A DNA stretch of 64,000 bases from Flavobacteriaceae bacterium (GTDB lineage: Bacteria; Bacteroidota; Bacteroidia; Flavobacteriales; Flavobacteriaceae), in the NCBI GenBank assembly GCA_014075215.1, contig CP046177.1, positions 1,984,501 to 2,048,500 on the forward strand. Reading direction: 5' to 3'. The position numbers and the translations under genes are program-made. The notes under the pieces were generated by a model. It worked only from the letters and a program-made list of their open reading frames with translations. It searched no databases and had not been told where the DNA came from. Shown here piece after piece: positions 25,626 through 34,123 of this stretch. The stretch's first letter is position 1. Each line of letters starts with the position of its first letter.

Positions 25626-27248
25626 TTAGTTCAATGTCCAAATTCGAATCGACTTCACTCCGCCAGTAGGTGTTGTATATGCATTACTAATACAATCACC
25701 GTTAATTATTGCATCAACATGTCCAGAATATCCAGCTTGAATATGACTATTATTTATTATGACGTAAATACCATTTTTTCCACTTAATAAATTTGCCACT
25801 TTTACTGGGTCATTTGCATCAGTACCAGTCAATTCATGAGTAGCATCTCCAAATTTATCTCTCATATATTTATCAAATGATACAGCATCAAGTATGTAGT
25901 TGTTATTGTCACCTCCTTTTTGTGTCCTCTGCCCAACACCTGGGTAATTAAGTACGGGAATACTAATACCTGAATAAAGTAAACCTCTAGAACCTCTAAT
26001 TGAGCAAGCATTACTATATGCACTTGGATTATTTAAATGACTATTTAATAAACTACCCCCAACCATGTGGTAAACATTAGTTGTTGGCATTTCAGAATAA
26101 TTACCTGCTGTACCTCTTTTTGGAAAATTATCAACAAAATCCTCAAATGATGGTAATTCTTGTTGTATTAAAGGCGTATCATAAGTTATGTTATTTGGGT
26201 CTATATTCAAATTAGGTTCAGTATAGTCAGGTGTGTTTAGAAACCAATCTTCAATTAATTCCCAAGGTATATCTGCATTATTCATTAATGCCGATAAAGC
26301 CGCTGTAATGGCATTTGAATTACTAGTAGGAAAAGCATTTAATAATAGATTAACTAACGCATCATTATCATGATTATTTATCCAGCTTATTTGTCTTGAA
26401 GTAAGTTGGCTTTCACCACCTAATGCATTTATTAAAAAAGAAGGTGCAGCAGAAGTTCCATCAGGGTTCATTGGAATAGTAGGAATATTATTGTCATTTC
26501 CACTTCCTCCAGAAGTTCCTCCGCCTCCGCCACCTCCAGTGCCAGAACCGCTTCCTGAACCATCGCCACTTCCACCTCCGCCACCACCAGAGCAAACTTC
26601 CGCCCAAACGTGAATATACTCTGTTGTTGTCCAAGCTGGGTCCCAACAACCATCTATGGTACATTGATAAGTTACCTCAATAGTTACTAATTCAAAAGAA
26701 CAACCTGACCTGCTGTATAAATTCACTTGATTATAATCTATTTCTTGGATGGATGATTTATCTGTTAAATCTACATCAACACCGTTATTTAAATCAGTAC
26801 GTTCTTGTTCGGTTAAGTTATAAGTAGTTAAATAAGCTTTATACGTACCATTTTCTTGGGAAGACAAAACAATGTTTTCAAGGTCATAATTCCCTTCTTC
26901 TGCTTCAATCGAAAATGTATAGGAATGGTGAGTGCCGTCATTACTTTCAATATATATAGCTTCATCAGTATTTAATTCATAAGTAGTTTGTTCAGATGAA
27001 TTTGAACGATTGGCTAAACCATTTTTTTTCGTTTTAAAAGAAGCATTTAATTCAGATAGTGTCTGTACAAGTTTTGTGTTGTTTTCAAATTCTGAAAATC
27101 TGATTTTGTCAACAGAATAGTCTTGCTTTTCAGTTGTCAAATTTTCCTCGACAACTTCATTTTCAGTTTCACATGCTGTAAAAAAGAAGAGTGAAATTCC
27201 TAATATTAGAATTCCGATTTTGTTTAGGTGGTTAATTTTCATTTTCAT
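25626..27248 (-). CDS. Lipoprotein toxin with C-terminal Tae4-like amidase domain
   Basis: A 540-aa modular protein. Residues 1-26 are a lipoprotein signal (ILGISLFFFTAC). Residues ~30-190 are an Asp/Glu/Thr-rich region. A Cys-containing segment (SGCSFELVTIEVTYQCTIDG) and then a long Gly/Ser linker (about 225-255) follow. The C-terminal ~170 residues resemble Tae4, the NlpC/P60-like amidase that cuts peptidoglycan peptides: SFEDFVDNFP, catalytic Cys in NACSIRGSRGL, catalytic His in YSGHVDAIINGDCISNAY, and ending IRIWTLN. Tae4 is usually a T6SS effector; here no T6SS gene is near and the protein has its own export signal, so it looks like a surface-delivered polymorphic toxin. The putative immunity gene follows after 15 bp. 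Confidence 0.72.
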   Translation of the reverse strand: MKMKINHLNKIGILILGISLFFFTACETENEVVEENLTTEKQDYSVDKIRFSEFENNTKLVQTLSELNASFKTKKNGLANRSNSSEQTTYELNTDEAIYIESNDGTHHSYTFSIEAEEGNYDLENIVLSSQENGTYKAYLTTYNLTEQERTDLNNGVDVDLTDKSSIQEIDYNQVNLYSRSGCSFELVTIEVTYQCTIDGCWDPAWTTTEYIHVWAEVCSGGGGGGSGDGSGSGSGTGGGGGGGTSGGSGNDNNIPTIPMNPDGTSAAPSFLINALGGESQLTSRQISWINNHDNDALVNLLLNAFPTSNSNAITAALSALMNNADIPWELIEDWFLNTPDYTEPNLNIDPNNITYDTPLIQQELPSFEDFVDNFPKRGTAGNYSEMPTTNVYHMVGGSLLNSHLNNPSAYSNACSIRGSRGLLYSGISIPVLNYPGVGQRTQKGGDNNNYILDAVSFDKYMRDKFGDATHELTGTDANDPVKVANLLSGKNGIYVIINNSHIQAGYSGHVDAIINGDCISNAYTTPTGGVKSIRIWTLN

Positions 27249-27300
27249 AATTTACCGTTGTTTTAAATGTTAATAATTCAGTTTGTTGGTCAGCGATATT

Positions 27301-27436
27301 GCCTACAACGGTCTAGTATAAGAATAGTAGCGGGTTAAAATTCACTAACTTTTCACTTAAACACAGGCTTTTTTTATATTTATTTACTTTCGATTTAGCG
27401 ATTGAGCCGCTATTATTTTTATACATTGTTGTAAGC
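27301..27436 (-). repeat. attC-like imperfect inverted repeat, site C
   Basis: The left arm is ctacaac + 7 nt (GGTCTAG) + tataagaatagtagcgg; the right arm inward is gcttacaac + 4 nt (AATG) + tataaaaataatagcgg. It is close to sites F and K along its full length when reversed. Its short-spacer arm encodes the last residues (AYNNV) and stop of the methyltransferase gene at 27419. Minus polarity. Confidence 0.75.
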
Positions 27437-28249
27437 AGTGCTTTCTTCCTTAAATAATCTCGGTTGTTGTTCAAATTCCTTAATTCTATCTTTTGCTAAT
27501 TCGCAATATTCTTTACTCATATCAATTCCAATATAGTCTCTACCTAATTGTAAAGCCGAAAGACAAGTTGTCCCACTTCCATTCATTGGATCAAGAACTA
27601 AATCTCCTTCGTTAGTCCAAGAATTAATATGGTCTCGTGCTAAAGCCATAGGAAATGGTGCTGGGTGTCCTTTTGCAGCTTGGTCTTCTTTTTTCTTACC
27701 AACAACATACTCCCAAATGTTTCCTTTGATTTTTTGTTTCTTTACAGGTTTAGCCATTTTACCTCTTTTCTGTTCTCCTTTCGAGTAATTTTTATAGGTT
27801 GTTCCATTAAGCTGTAATCCTGCGTGTAAGCAATCTATTTTTATTGAATTGTGTGTTTTGACTTTTCCTTTACTAAAAACAAACATATATTCAAATATTC
27901 CGTTATATCTCTTTCTGTAAATTTGAGGAATAGGGTTTGTTTTTTGAAAAATCATTGTATCGTGAAGATTGAAGCCTATTTCATTAAAATATAATGCTTG
28001 TTTAAAACTTGTCCCTGTTTCACTTCCTTTAATAGTTGCATCATTTACAACCCAAACAACAATTCCACCTTCTTTAGTTATTCGATATAGTTCTTGAGCA
28101 ATTTTCTCAAATGGGAAAACAAAACCTTTGTAGGTTCTTAAATTGTCATAAGGTGGCGAAGTCAATATTAAGTCAATGAAATTGTCATCAAACTTTTTCA
28201 TTACTTCTACACAATTTCCCTCTAATATTTTATTTCTGTATTTCTCCAT
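27419..28249 (-). CDS. Type II DNA methyltransferase (HindIII-like system)
   Basis: A 276-aa amino-methyltransferase. Catalytic motif IV (DLILTSPPYDNLRTY) comes near residue 32 and the SAM-binding motif I (LVLDPMNGSGTTCLSALQLG) near 222, so motif order is IV before I (beta class). It should protect host DNA from the neighbouring HindIII-like nuclease, whose gene ends 5 bp upstream. HindIII methyltransferase modifies adenine in AAGCTT; the same specificity is a reasonable guess and not shown. The last five codons and stop lie in attC-like site C. Its C-terminus may thus differ from relatives. Confidence 0.88.
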   Translation of the reverse strand: MEKYRNKILEGNCVEVMKKFDDNFIDLILTSPPYDNLRTYKGFVFPFEKIAQELYRITKEGGIVVWVVNDATIKGSETGTSFKQALYFNEIGFNLHDTMIFQKTNPIPQIYRKRYNGIFEYMFVFSKGKVKTHNSIKIDCLHAGLQLNGTTYKNYSKGEQKRGKMAKPVKKQKIKGNIWEYVVGKKKEDQAAKGHPAPFPMALARDHINSWTNEGDLVLDPMNGSGTTCLSALQLGRDYIGIDMSKEYCELAKDRIKEFEQQPRLFKEESTAYNNV

Positions 28250-28254
28250 ACTAT

Positions 28255-29169
28255 TTATTTTACACCAAACAATCCATTGTCAGAAATACGTTTGATAATT
28301 TCTATTTTACTCTCAATTTTACTTGCTTTAACAAGTTCTTTCAATGCTTCTTGGTGTGACATTCTCATTATTTTTTCTCGTTCTAACGATAAATATTTTA
28401 AAGCTTCCACTTTTGCAATTTCAATCGATTCTGTCGCTGCTATCTTTTCATCTTGCCATAATTCAAATATTGATTTTGAAGATCCAAGAATTGTCTTATT
28501 TACACCAAGCCAATAGTCTACTGCACTTTTTGAAGGATTTAAAGCAGGAACAGTTTTGAAAATATCGAGTAGTAAGTTTTCTGCCTTGTTTTGGCTAACT
28601 TCGCTAGCATATCTTACTAAAAGAGATAAGTGTGAATAAGTAAAAACACAAACATTTCTGGCAATAGCTTGTTGGTAAATTTGGCTATTCCTACTTGGAA
28701 GTTGATAGATTGGGCAAACAACCATTGCATAAGGTTTTCCGTGTTTCCATCTGTCCATTGCTTGTACCTTAAAATCTTTTTGATTTTTAGCTGTTCTACT
28801 TAACCTAAAAGCCTTTGCATCTGCAACAAAACTAAAGTTTTTTCCAAAACCTTCAACATCTGCAACATCAGCCCTTTCGGTTATAACAAGACTTTTTAAC
28901 CCAATAGATTTATACGCAAAAGCTAAGAGAGCATCTGTATATTTTGAATATTGTTTTTCTTCACTTGAATCGTGGTGATAAGATTCAGGTATATTGCCAC
29001 AAAGTCTTAAATGGTCTAAAAGGCTTGAAATTCCATTTTGACTTAACTCTTTACCTAATTCATTTTCTATTAGTTCAGAATTGGAAGCAAAATCACCTTC
29101 AATATTGTCTATTTTTTCAACCCAACTATTTCTCCTTTTAATTGCTTCTTCTGATATTATTTTACCCAT
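28255..29169 (-). CDS. HindIII-like type II restriction endonuclease
   Basis: A 304-aa protein, the same size as HindIII (300 aa). It carries the near-identical core VADAKAFRLSRTAKNQKDF near residue 112; in HindIII the Asp and Lys of DAK belong to the PD-(D/E)xK active site. Further agreement is seen in the region after it (MVVCPIYQLPSRNSQIYQQ) and in the C-terminal helices (SHQEALKELVKASKIESKIE). It should cut unmodified invading DNA, perhaps at AAGCTT. It is upstream of and co-directional with its methyltransferase (5-bp gap), inside the cassette closed by site C. Confidence 0.88.
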   Translation of the reverse strand: MGKIISEEAIKRRNSWVEKIDNIEGDFASNSELIENELGKELSQNGISSLLDHLRLCGNIPESYHHDSSEEKQYSKYTDALLAFAYKSIGLKSLVITERADVADVEGFGKNFSFVADAKAFRLSRTAKNQKDFKVQAMDRWKHGKPYAMVVCPIYQLPSRNSQIYQQAIARNVCVFTYSHLSLLVRYASEVSQNKAENLLLDIFKTVPALNPSKSAVDYWLGVNKTILGSSKSIFELWQDEKIAATESIEIAKVEALKYLSLEREKIMRMSHQEALKELVKASKIESKIEIIKRISDNGLFGVK

Positions 29170-29176
29170 ATTTTAA

Positions 29177-29437
29177 TTAGCTGACTATTAAATTTCCCTT
29201 TTTTATTTTTAAATTAATAAAGTCATTCTCTATTTCTTCCATTCTTTTTTTTCCAAATGGAATACGTCTATATTTATAATCTACTTTTCTGTTTGAGTAA
29301 ACTTTATTGTTAAATTCAATATTTACGGTTTTAGCATTGCCTAAAAGTGTTTTAACTTCAAAATCTTGATTTAGTTTCCAAGTTATAATTCCGTAATCTC
29401 TATTTCGCTTTTTTAATTCAAGTTTCAAAGATTCCAT
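29177..29437 (-). CDS. Small basic protein preceding the HindIII-like system
   Basis: An 86-aa Lys/Arg/Asn-rich protein with no signal peptide, transmembrane segment or motif I recognise; a beta-rich fold is suggested (IITWKLNQDFEVKTLLG, TVNIEFNNKVYSNRKVD). It starts the HindIII-like operon with 7 bp to the nuclease gene. A control or accessory role is possible but has no direct support. Confidence 0.5.
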   Translation of the reverse strand: MESLKLELKKRNRDYGIITWKLNQDFEVKTLLGNAKTVNIEFNNKVYSNRKVDYKYRRIPFGKKRMEEIENDFINLKIKKGNLIVS

Positions 29438-29569
29438 ATATTAAAATTAAGCTTTATTTAAGCTTTAAAAGTACGATAAATATTTTGAATTGAAGTTGTA
29501 ATTTGAAGATTAGCAGAATTTTTTCCGCATGTCTCGTCCTAAAATAGGGCTACAGTTAATTATTAAAAT

Positions 29570-30427
29570 TTATGCTACATTTTTGTGCACGTAATTAGGT
29601 GTTTTATAATCTAAAGATAAATGTAATCTTTTATTATTATATAATTTGATTGCATTTTTTGTTGCTTTTTTGGCGTGATTGATATTTGTAAATGTTTGGT
29701 CGAGGAAGAATTCATCTTTTAAAATTCCGTTAACTCTTTCGGCCATTGCGTTTTCGTAGCAATGATTTTCTTGGGTCATACTGATTTGTATCTTTTTTCT
29801 TTTCAAAATTTGAGTATAAACATTGCTACAATATTGTATTCCTCTATCAGAATGATGTATGATTTCTTCGGTATTTTTAGTTTGATAAATAGCTTTATTT
29901 AAAGCTCTAACACAGCCTTTAAGTTCTAAACTATCACTAATATCATAGCCTACTATTTTTCTTGAATACATATCAGTAATAAGTGCTAAATAACAAAATC
30001 CATTTATAGTTCTTATATAGGTAATATCCGAAGCCCAAACTTGGTTAGGTCTATTAATGATCAGGTCTTTTATGATATTTTTATATTTATAAAAACGATG
30101 GTAAGAGTTGGTTGTTTTAGAAGAATATTTTTTCCTTCTAATTAACAAATTATTTTCTTTTAAGATTCTAAATAACTGGTCTCTACCTATATTTATATTC
30201 TGTTTCCTAAAATCATTATGTAAGGATTTCATTAGCTTTCTAGTACCTTCTCTGGGTAATGTTTTCCTGCTTTTTTTAACAAGCATTATTACATTTTGTT
30301 CTATTTGTTTTTTAAGAACAAACCTTTTTTGATATTTGTAATAAGCATCTCTTTTTAACTCGAAAGCATTACAAATAGTAGCGATGGCGTACCTTCTTTT
30401 TTTTCTATTAATCGGTGCTATTTTCAT
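29570..30427 (-). CDS. IS3-family transposase OrfB, copy 2
   Basis: 285 aa with the DDE residues in ASDITYIRT, HHSDRGIQY and MAERVNGILKDE. It is identical to the OrfB proteins of copies 3 and 4 (KRFVLKK), so transposition or gene conversion is recent. Confidence 0.93.
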   Translation of the reverse strand: MKIAPINRKKRRYAIATICNAFELKRDAYYKYQKRFVLKKQIEQNVIMLVKKSRKTLPREGTRKLMKSLHNDFRKQNINIGRDQLFRILKENNLLIRRKKYSSKTTNSYHRFYKYKNIIKDLIINRPNQVWASDITYIRTINGFCYLALITDMYSRKIVGYDISDSLELKGCVRALNKAIYQTKNTEEIIHHSDRGIQYCSNVYTQILKRKKIQISMTQENHCYENAMAERVNGILKDEFFLDQTFTNINHAKKATKNAIKLYNNKRLHLSLDYKTPNYVHKNVA

Positions 30428-30822
30428 TAAGGCTTTATGTTTAAGTTTTTTTTTAATTCTTCAACATTTTTATAGCCAAGATTTTCAGCAGCTACTTCAA
30501 GATAACTATCATTCACAAGTTTATCTAGATCCTTTTTAATAAGAAGATCTTTGAGTTGTTTTAGCTCTTTTTGAAGGGCTTTAATACGGGATAATTCGTC
30601 GTCTGTTTGCACGGTTACACGGGTGTTCATTAAATCTTTACGGTCATATTTTTTAATCCATACGTTTATCGTACTAGATTGTATGCCGTAAGTTAAGGCA
30701 ATTTGTCTTTTGGAATGGTTTCCTTTGGTAAGTTCTGCTAATACTTTGAGTTTAAAACTCTCACTATAACGTCTTACATATCCATCATTTTTATACATAT
30801 ACTTGTTGTTTTTTGTATACAT
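30427..30822 (-). CDS. IS3-family transposase OrfA, copy 2
   Basis: 131 aa with the HTH and leucine-zipper-like segment; identical to OrfA of the other copies. TAATG overlap with orfB and the same nine-A slippery run. Confidence 0.92.
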   Translation of the reverse strand: MYTKNNKYMYKNDGYVRRYSESFKLKVLAELTKGNHSKRQIALTYGIQSSTINVWIKKYDRKDLMNTRVTVQTDDELSRIKALQKELKQLKDLLIKKDLDKLVNDSYLEVAAENLGYKNVEELKKNLNIKP

Positions 30823-30838
30823 ATTTCAGGACGGGTCA

Positions 30839-30857
30839 CATATTTCAGGACGGGTCA
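30839..30857. repeat. Extra copy of the IS right tip
   Basis: Nineteen bases repeat the outermost end of IS copy 2 directly after it. This could be the scar of a second IS copy lost by recombination or of a one-ended event. Confidence 0.6.
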
Positions 30858-30913
30858 GCTTGAAAAAATCGTACTTCAATTTAGCATATCGCTAAATTTC
30901 GTAACTTTAGACT

Positions 30914-31435
30914 ATGAAAAAAATTGAACAGGGATTTATAATTGATAGGCTGACAGATTCGATTCTGAACACAATCTCTGGCGACAGTTTTCAAACGGAA
31001 ATTTCGACACTTAAAAAGTCAGATTTAAAGAATATTCTCAAGAAAAATGGTTGGAACTTTGACTGGAAAACGGAGTTTAATGACCTAAAAAAAGAGGTCT
31101 ACAAACTGACAATTGTAAATAATCCCGATATAATTCAAGGACTTTTGAGTATCACAATAGAGAGTGACCATATTTATATGGGTTTACTGGAAAGTGCACC
31201 TTTTAATATTGGAAAAGATAAGCTTTATGAAGGTGTTGCTGGAAATTTGGTAGCATATGCTTGCAAAATTTCATTTCAAAAAGGATACGATGGATTTGTG
31301 GCATTTACAGCGAAAACAAGCCTGATTAATCACTATGAGGAAACTCTAGGAGCATATCATTTTAAAAATCAACGAATGATAATCGACACAGAGCCAGCCA
31401 AATTTCTAGTTACTAAATATTTTAAAACGAGATAA
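30914..31435 (+). CDS. GNAT-like acetyltransferase, possible toxin of a TA pair
   Basis: A 173-aa soluble protein. The C-terminal half reads as a GNAT fold: YEGVAGNLVAYACKISFQKG fits the motif A loop and helix, followed by FVAFTAKTSLINHYEETLGA and the late strand RMIIDTEPA. The acyl-CoA loop is not canonical (GVAGNL where R/QxxGxG/A is usual). A 56-aa charged protein follows 2 bp downstream and the pair closes with attC-like site D. GNAT enzymes in small pairs can be tRNA-acetylating toxins, but an ordinary acetyltransferase is equally possible. Its 5' side is 56 bp from the IS tip, so upstream cassette sequence may have been lost. Confidence 0.55.
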   Translation: MKKIEQGFIIDRLTDSILNTISGDSFQTEISTLKKSDLKNILKKNGWNFDWKTEFNDLKKEVYKLTIVNNPDIIQGLLSITIESDHIYMGLLESAPFNIGKDKLYEGVAGNLVAYACKISFQKGYDGFVAFTAKTSLINHYEETLGAYHFKNQRMIIDTEPAKFLVTKYFKTR

Positions 31436-31437
31436 AC

Positions 31438-31608
31438 ATGGGACACATAGCAGAACCAAAAGGAGTAGATTTTTTAATTAAAAGTCCTCCACTAACTGAC
31501 AAGGAAAGAAAAGAATTGAGCGAACATATAAGAAAACGCAAAATTGAACTCGAAAAAAAGACCGTACCAAAAAGAAGACCACGCACAAAAGAAAAGCCGA
31601 AAGCATAA
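31438..31608 (+). CDS. 56-aa charged protein, partner of the GNAT gene
   Basis: Begins MGHIAEPKGVDFLIKSPPLT and continues as a Lys/Arg/Glu-rich helix ending in a basic tail (KRRPRTKEKPKA). It starts 2 bp after the GNAT stop, and its TAA lies within the tip of site D (gcataac). Size, charge and coupling fit a small antitoxin or partner protein. It is unusual for an antitoxin to lie second. Function is not established. Confidence 0.5.
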   Translation: MGHIAEPKGVDFLIKSPPLTDKERKELSEHIRKRKIELEKKTVPKRRPRTKEKPKA

Positions 31609-31735
31609 CAATGTATATAAAAAATAGGCGAAACAGTAATATAATCAAGGCTTTTGGCTCGTATCAAAGTTTGTTCTTAACCAAAAGTTTAGTGCTTCGA
31701 AATCGCCTACTTTTTCATATACTAGACCGTTAGGC
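31603..31735 (+). repeat. attC-like imperfect inverted repeat, site D
   Basis: The left arm is gcataac + 4 nt (AATG) + tatataaaaaataggcg; the right arm inward is gcctaac + 7 nt (GGTCTAG) + tatatgaaaaagtaggcg. The tip gttaggc fits the attC core GTTRRRY. Plus polarity, same as the genes before it; its first bases hold the stop of the 56-aa gene. Confidence 0.75.
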
Positions 31736-31817
31736 ACAATAAGAGTACGACCGTAAAAAGAACTAAATTTTGTACCTTTGTAAGAGCAAAGAATAAAACA
31801 GAAAACAAAAGAAATAA

Positions 31818-32612
31818 ATGGCGAAAATTGAACGATATAAAAAAGCTGAACTTGTTGAATATTGTAAAAGTATTGGACTGGAAACCAAAGGTAAAGGAAA
31901 GAGTATTTTAATGGAGGAAGCTTTGGAATATGGGGACAATGAAATTCGTCAAGCAATAGAAAAAGGAGCAGGACTTCAATTATTAACTTCTAAAATGGAA
32001 ATATTAGCTGAAGAATATGCTAATAATCTTAATTCCAAAATAGAAAACCGAAAAGAAGAAATGAAAGGGGATGACAACTCTCATTATCTTATTTATCGAG
32101 TTTTAGGAATAACCACAACAGAAGGACAACTAATTGATGAATATCAAAATACGGGTCGATTTCTTTATAAATATGCTGGTTCGTTTCTTGAAGAAGCTGC
32201 TTCTCTATGTCTTAAATTCAATAATGTTGGAGGAGGTAAAACTCTAGTTGAAAACAATCTAGGTCAAAGACCAAAAACATTTGAAATAGATTTTTTGGAT
32301 GGTAATAATGCAATTGAGATAAAATGGAGAGACGCCACAACTGATGGAGACCACATAACAAAAGAGCACACAAGAGTAAAAGCAATAGAAAGTTATGGTT
32401 ATACTCCAATAAGAGTAATTTTTTACTATCCACAAAGGGAACAAGCGAAAAGAATTCAAGCGACCTTAAAAACAATTTACACAGGAGTTAAAGGGCAATA
32501 TTATGGTGGTGAAGAAGCTTGGGATTTCATTAAAGAATACACTGGATTTGACTTAAAAGAGATTTTGACAATAATAGCAGACAAAAGAACGCCAGAGGAT
32601 GAAAACAAATAA
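31818..32612 (+). CDS. Type II restriction endonuclease, probably ApaLI-like
   Basis: A 264-aa protein. Residues ~1-35 form a SAP-like or helical DNA-binding start (ELVEYCKSIGLETKGKGK). The nuclease centre is probably TFEIDFLDGNNAIEIKWRDA near residue 155, fitting D-x(n)-E-x-K of the PD-(D/E)xK fold; DATTDGDHITKEHTRVK follows. I associate this block with the ApaLI family (GTGCAC) from memory, and the family name is less certain than the nuclease call. The gene overlaps the downstream methyltransferase gene by 14 bp, the usual sign of an RM operon, and the pair ends in site E1. Confidence 0.6.
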   Translation: MAKIERYKKAELVEYCKSIGLETKGKGKSILMEEALEYGDNEIRQAIEKGAGLQLLTSKMEILAEEYANNLNSKIENRKEEMKGDDNSHYLIYRVLGITTTEGQLIDEYQNTGRFLYKYAGSFLEEAASLCLKFNNVGGGKTLVENNLGQRPKTFEIDFLDGNNAIEIKWRDATTDGDHITKEHTRVKAIESYGYTPIRVIFYYPQREQAKRIQATLKTIYTGVKGQYYGGEEAWDFIKEYTGFDLKEILTIIADKRTPEDENK

Positions 32613-33813
32613 AATATATTTAGGTAATTGTCTTGAAAGGTTAACAGAAATAGAATCAAACTCTGTTGACTTGGTGTATTTTGATCCTCCGTTTTTCACA
32701 CAAAAAAAACATAGTTTAGTTACTAGAGATAATTCTAAAAAGTATGAATTTTGTGACAGTTGGGATTCTTTAGAAGATTATTTAGAATTAATTGAATCTT
32801 GTCTTAAAGAATGTAATAGAGTTCTAAAAAACACAGGAAGTGTGTTCTTACATTGTGATAAAATAGCTTCACATTACATTCGAGTTTCGTTGGACAAAGT
32901 TTTTGGAATGAAAAACTTTAGAAGCGAAATTATTTGGAGTTATAAAAGATGGTCTAATTCAAAAAAAGGATTGTTAAATTCTCATCAAAATATTTACTTC
33001 TATTCAAAAAGTAAGGATTTTAAATTTAATCAATACTACACAGATTATGCTCCAACAACTAATCTTGACCAAATTTTACAAGACAGGCAAAAGACCTCAA
33101 ATGGAAAGTCTGTTTATAAAACAGATAAAAGCGGAAATATAGTTTTAGGAAAAGAAAAAAAAGGTGTGCCATTATCTGACACTTGGGAAATTCCATATCT
33201 AAATCCAAAAGCAAAAGAAAGAGTTGGTTACCCAACTCAAAAACCAGTTTTACTTTTAAATCAAATAATAAAAATTGTAACTGACAAAGGAGATTTGGTT
33301 GTTGACCCTTTTTGTGGTAGTGGTACGACTTGTGTTGCTGCTAAATCTATGAATAGAAACTTTATTGGAATAGACGCTTCTAAAGATGCTGTTGATTTAG
33401 CTAACCAAAGATTAGAAGAGATGATAATAACCGATTCTGCTTTACTCAAAAAAGGTTCAAAAAGCTATCTTGAAAAAACGGAATATGATACTGCTCTATT
33501 AAAAAGTATTGATGCTTTACCTGTTCAACGAAATTCAGGAATAGATGGGTTCCTAAAAGCTCATTTCCAAGAAAAACCAGTTCCTGTTAAAATACAGAGT
33601 GATAGTGAAACTCTAAATGATGCGATTGAAAAATTAGAACGAGCTTGTTTAGGGAGAGAATATCATTTAAAAATTGTTATTCAAACAAAAAAAGAAGCAA
33701 AGGGAAATAGATTGTTTGATTTTATATCAGATGTAAGAATAATCAAATCAGATAAATTAAAGATTGAGGAAATGAAAGAAGAAATTACTGTGCCTAACAA
33801 AGTGTATAAGTAA
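32599..33813 (+). CDS. Type II DNA amino-methyltransferase, partner of the ApaLI-like nuclease
   Basis: A 404-aa beta-class methyltransferase: motif IV VDLVYFDPPFFTQ near residue 25, motif I LVVDPFCGSGTTCVAAKSM near residue 230. A ~150-residue C-terminal extension without recognised motif follows (KLERACLGREYHLKIVIQTK). It overlaps the nuclease gene by 14 bp. The final codons (VPNKVYK and TAA) are inside attC-like site E1, so its C-terminal tail is supplied by the recombination-site-like sequence. N6-adenine modification is suggested by DPPF but not certain. Confidence 0.85.
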   Translation: MKTNKIYLGNCLERLTEIESNSVDLVYFDPPFFTQKKHSLVTRDNSKKYEFCDSWDSLEDYLELIESCLKECNRVLKNTGSVFLHCDKIASHYIRVSLDKVFGMKNFRSEIIWSYKRWSNSKKGLLNSHQNIYFYSKSKDFKFNQYYTDYAPTTNLDQILQDRQKTSNGKSVYKTDKSGNIVLGKEKKGVPLSDTWEIPYLNPKAKERVGYPTQKPVLLLNQIIKIVTDKGDLVVDPFCGSGTTCVAAKSMNRNFIGIDASKDAVDLANQRLEEMIITDSALLKKGSKSYLEKTEYDTALLKSIDALPVQRNSGIDGFLKAHFQEKPVPVKIQSDSETLNDAIEKLERACLGREYHLKIVIQTKKEAKGNRLFDFISDVRIIKSDKLKIEEMKEEITVPNKVYK

Positions 33814-33914
33814 TTGCTGATTTTTGCTACTCTAGAAAGTTTTTTACAAGTCTTAAAGTTGGTGCATATTTACAAAGTTGATTACTAAATTCACGCAACT
33901 ACTCATAGCCCAAC
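33792..33914 (+). repeat. attC-like repeat, site E1 (degenerate right arm)
   Basis: The left arm gcctaacaaagtgtataagtaattgctg is normal, but the right arm (gcaactactcatagcccaacc) is degenerate and merges directly with the left tip of site E2. No gene lies between E1 and E2, so a cassette may have been lost or is empty. Confidence 0.5.
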
Positions 33915-34035
33915 CGATATAAAAAATAGCAGAAAAGTGCAAGTTTCAAAATTTGTACTTTTCTGCTATCTTTGTTTTTAAACTGAAAGAATTAGCTTTT
34001 TAGTCTGCTACTTTTCATATACTAAAACGTTGGCA
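33908..34035 (+). repeat. attC-like imperfect inverted repeat, site E2
   Basis: The left arm is gcccaac + 3 nt + tataaaaaatagcag; the right arm inward is gccaac + 7 nt (GTTTTAG) + tatatgaaaagtagcag. It resembles site M, also in its centre (aagtgcaagttt, tttctgctatctttgt). The 33814-34157 gap holds only E1, E2 and the promoter of the next gene. Confidence 0.68.
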
Positions 34036-34123
34036 ACAAGGCTGGATGACTCACACGGAGAAAAAGGGCTGAAAAAATGTTTTAGAAATTGATAAAAGCC
34101 ATTCACAATTTCTAAAGTTTAAC

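Larger units (their letters stand above)
29530..30838 (-). mobile_element. IS3-family element, copy 2
   Basis: 1,309 bp, same ends and orientation as copy 1. The outer right tip is duplicated: after the element ends at 30838, a further 19 bp (30839-30857) repeat the terminal catatttcaggacgggtca. No target duplication is seen (gca on the left; cat or gct on the right). The polarity of the flanking cassettes switches exactly at this copy. Confidence 0.92.

Noticed and set aside
26468..26653. Short minus-strand ORF rich in Glu, Val and Ala
   Set aside because: It is the shadow of the Gly/Ser linker of the Tae4-like lipoprotein gene in another frame.
25626..27248. A type VI secretion locus
   Set aside because: A Tae4-like domain is present, but no Hcp, VgrG, Tss or PAAR gene is nearby, and the protein has its own lipoprotein signal.
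31422..31956. Minus-strand ORFs across the GNAT partner and site D
   Set aside because: They overlap better-supported plus-strand genes and the repeat, and have unlikely composition.
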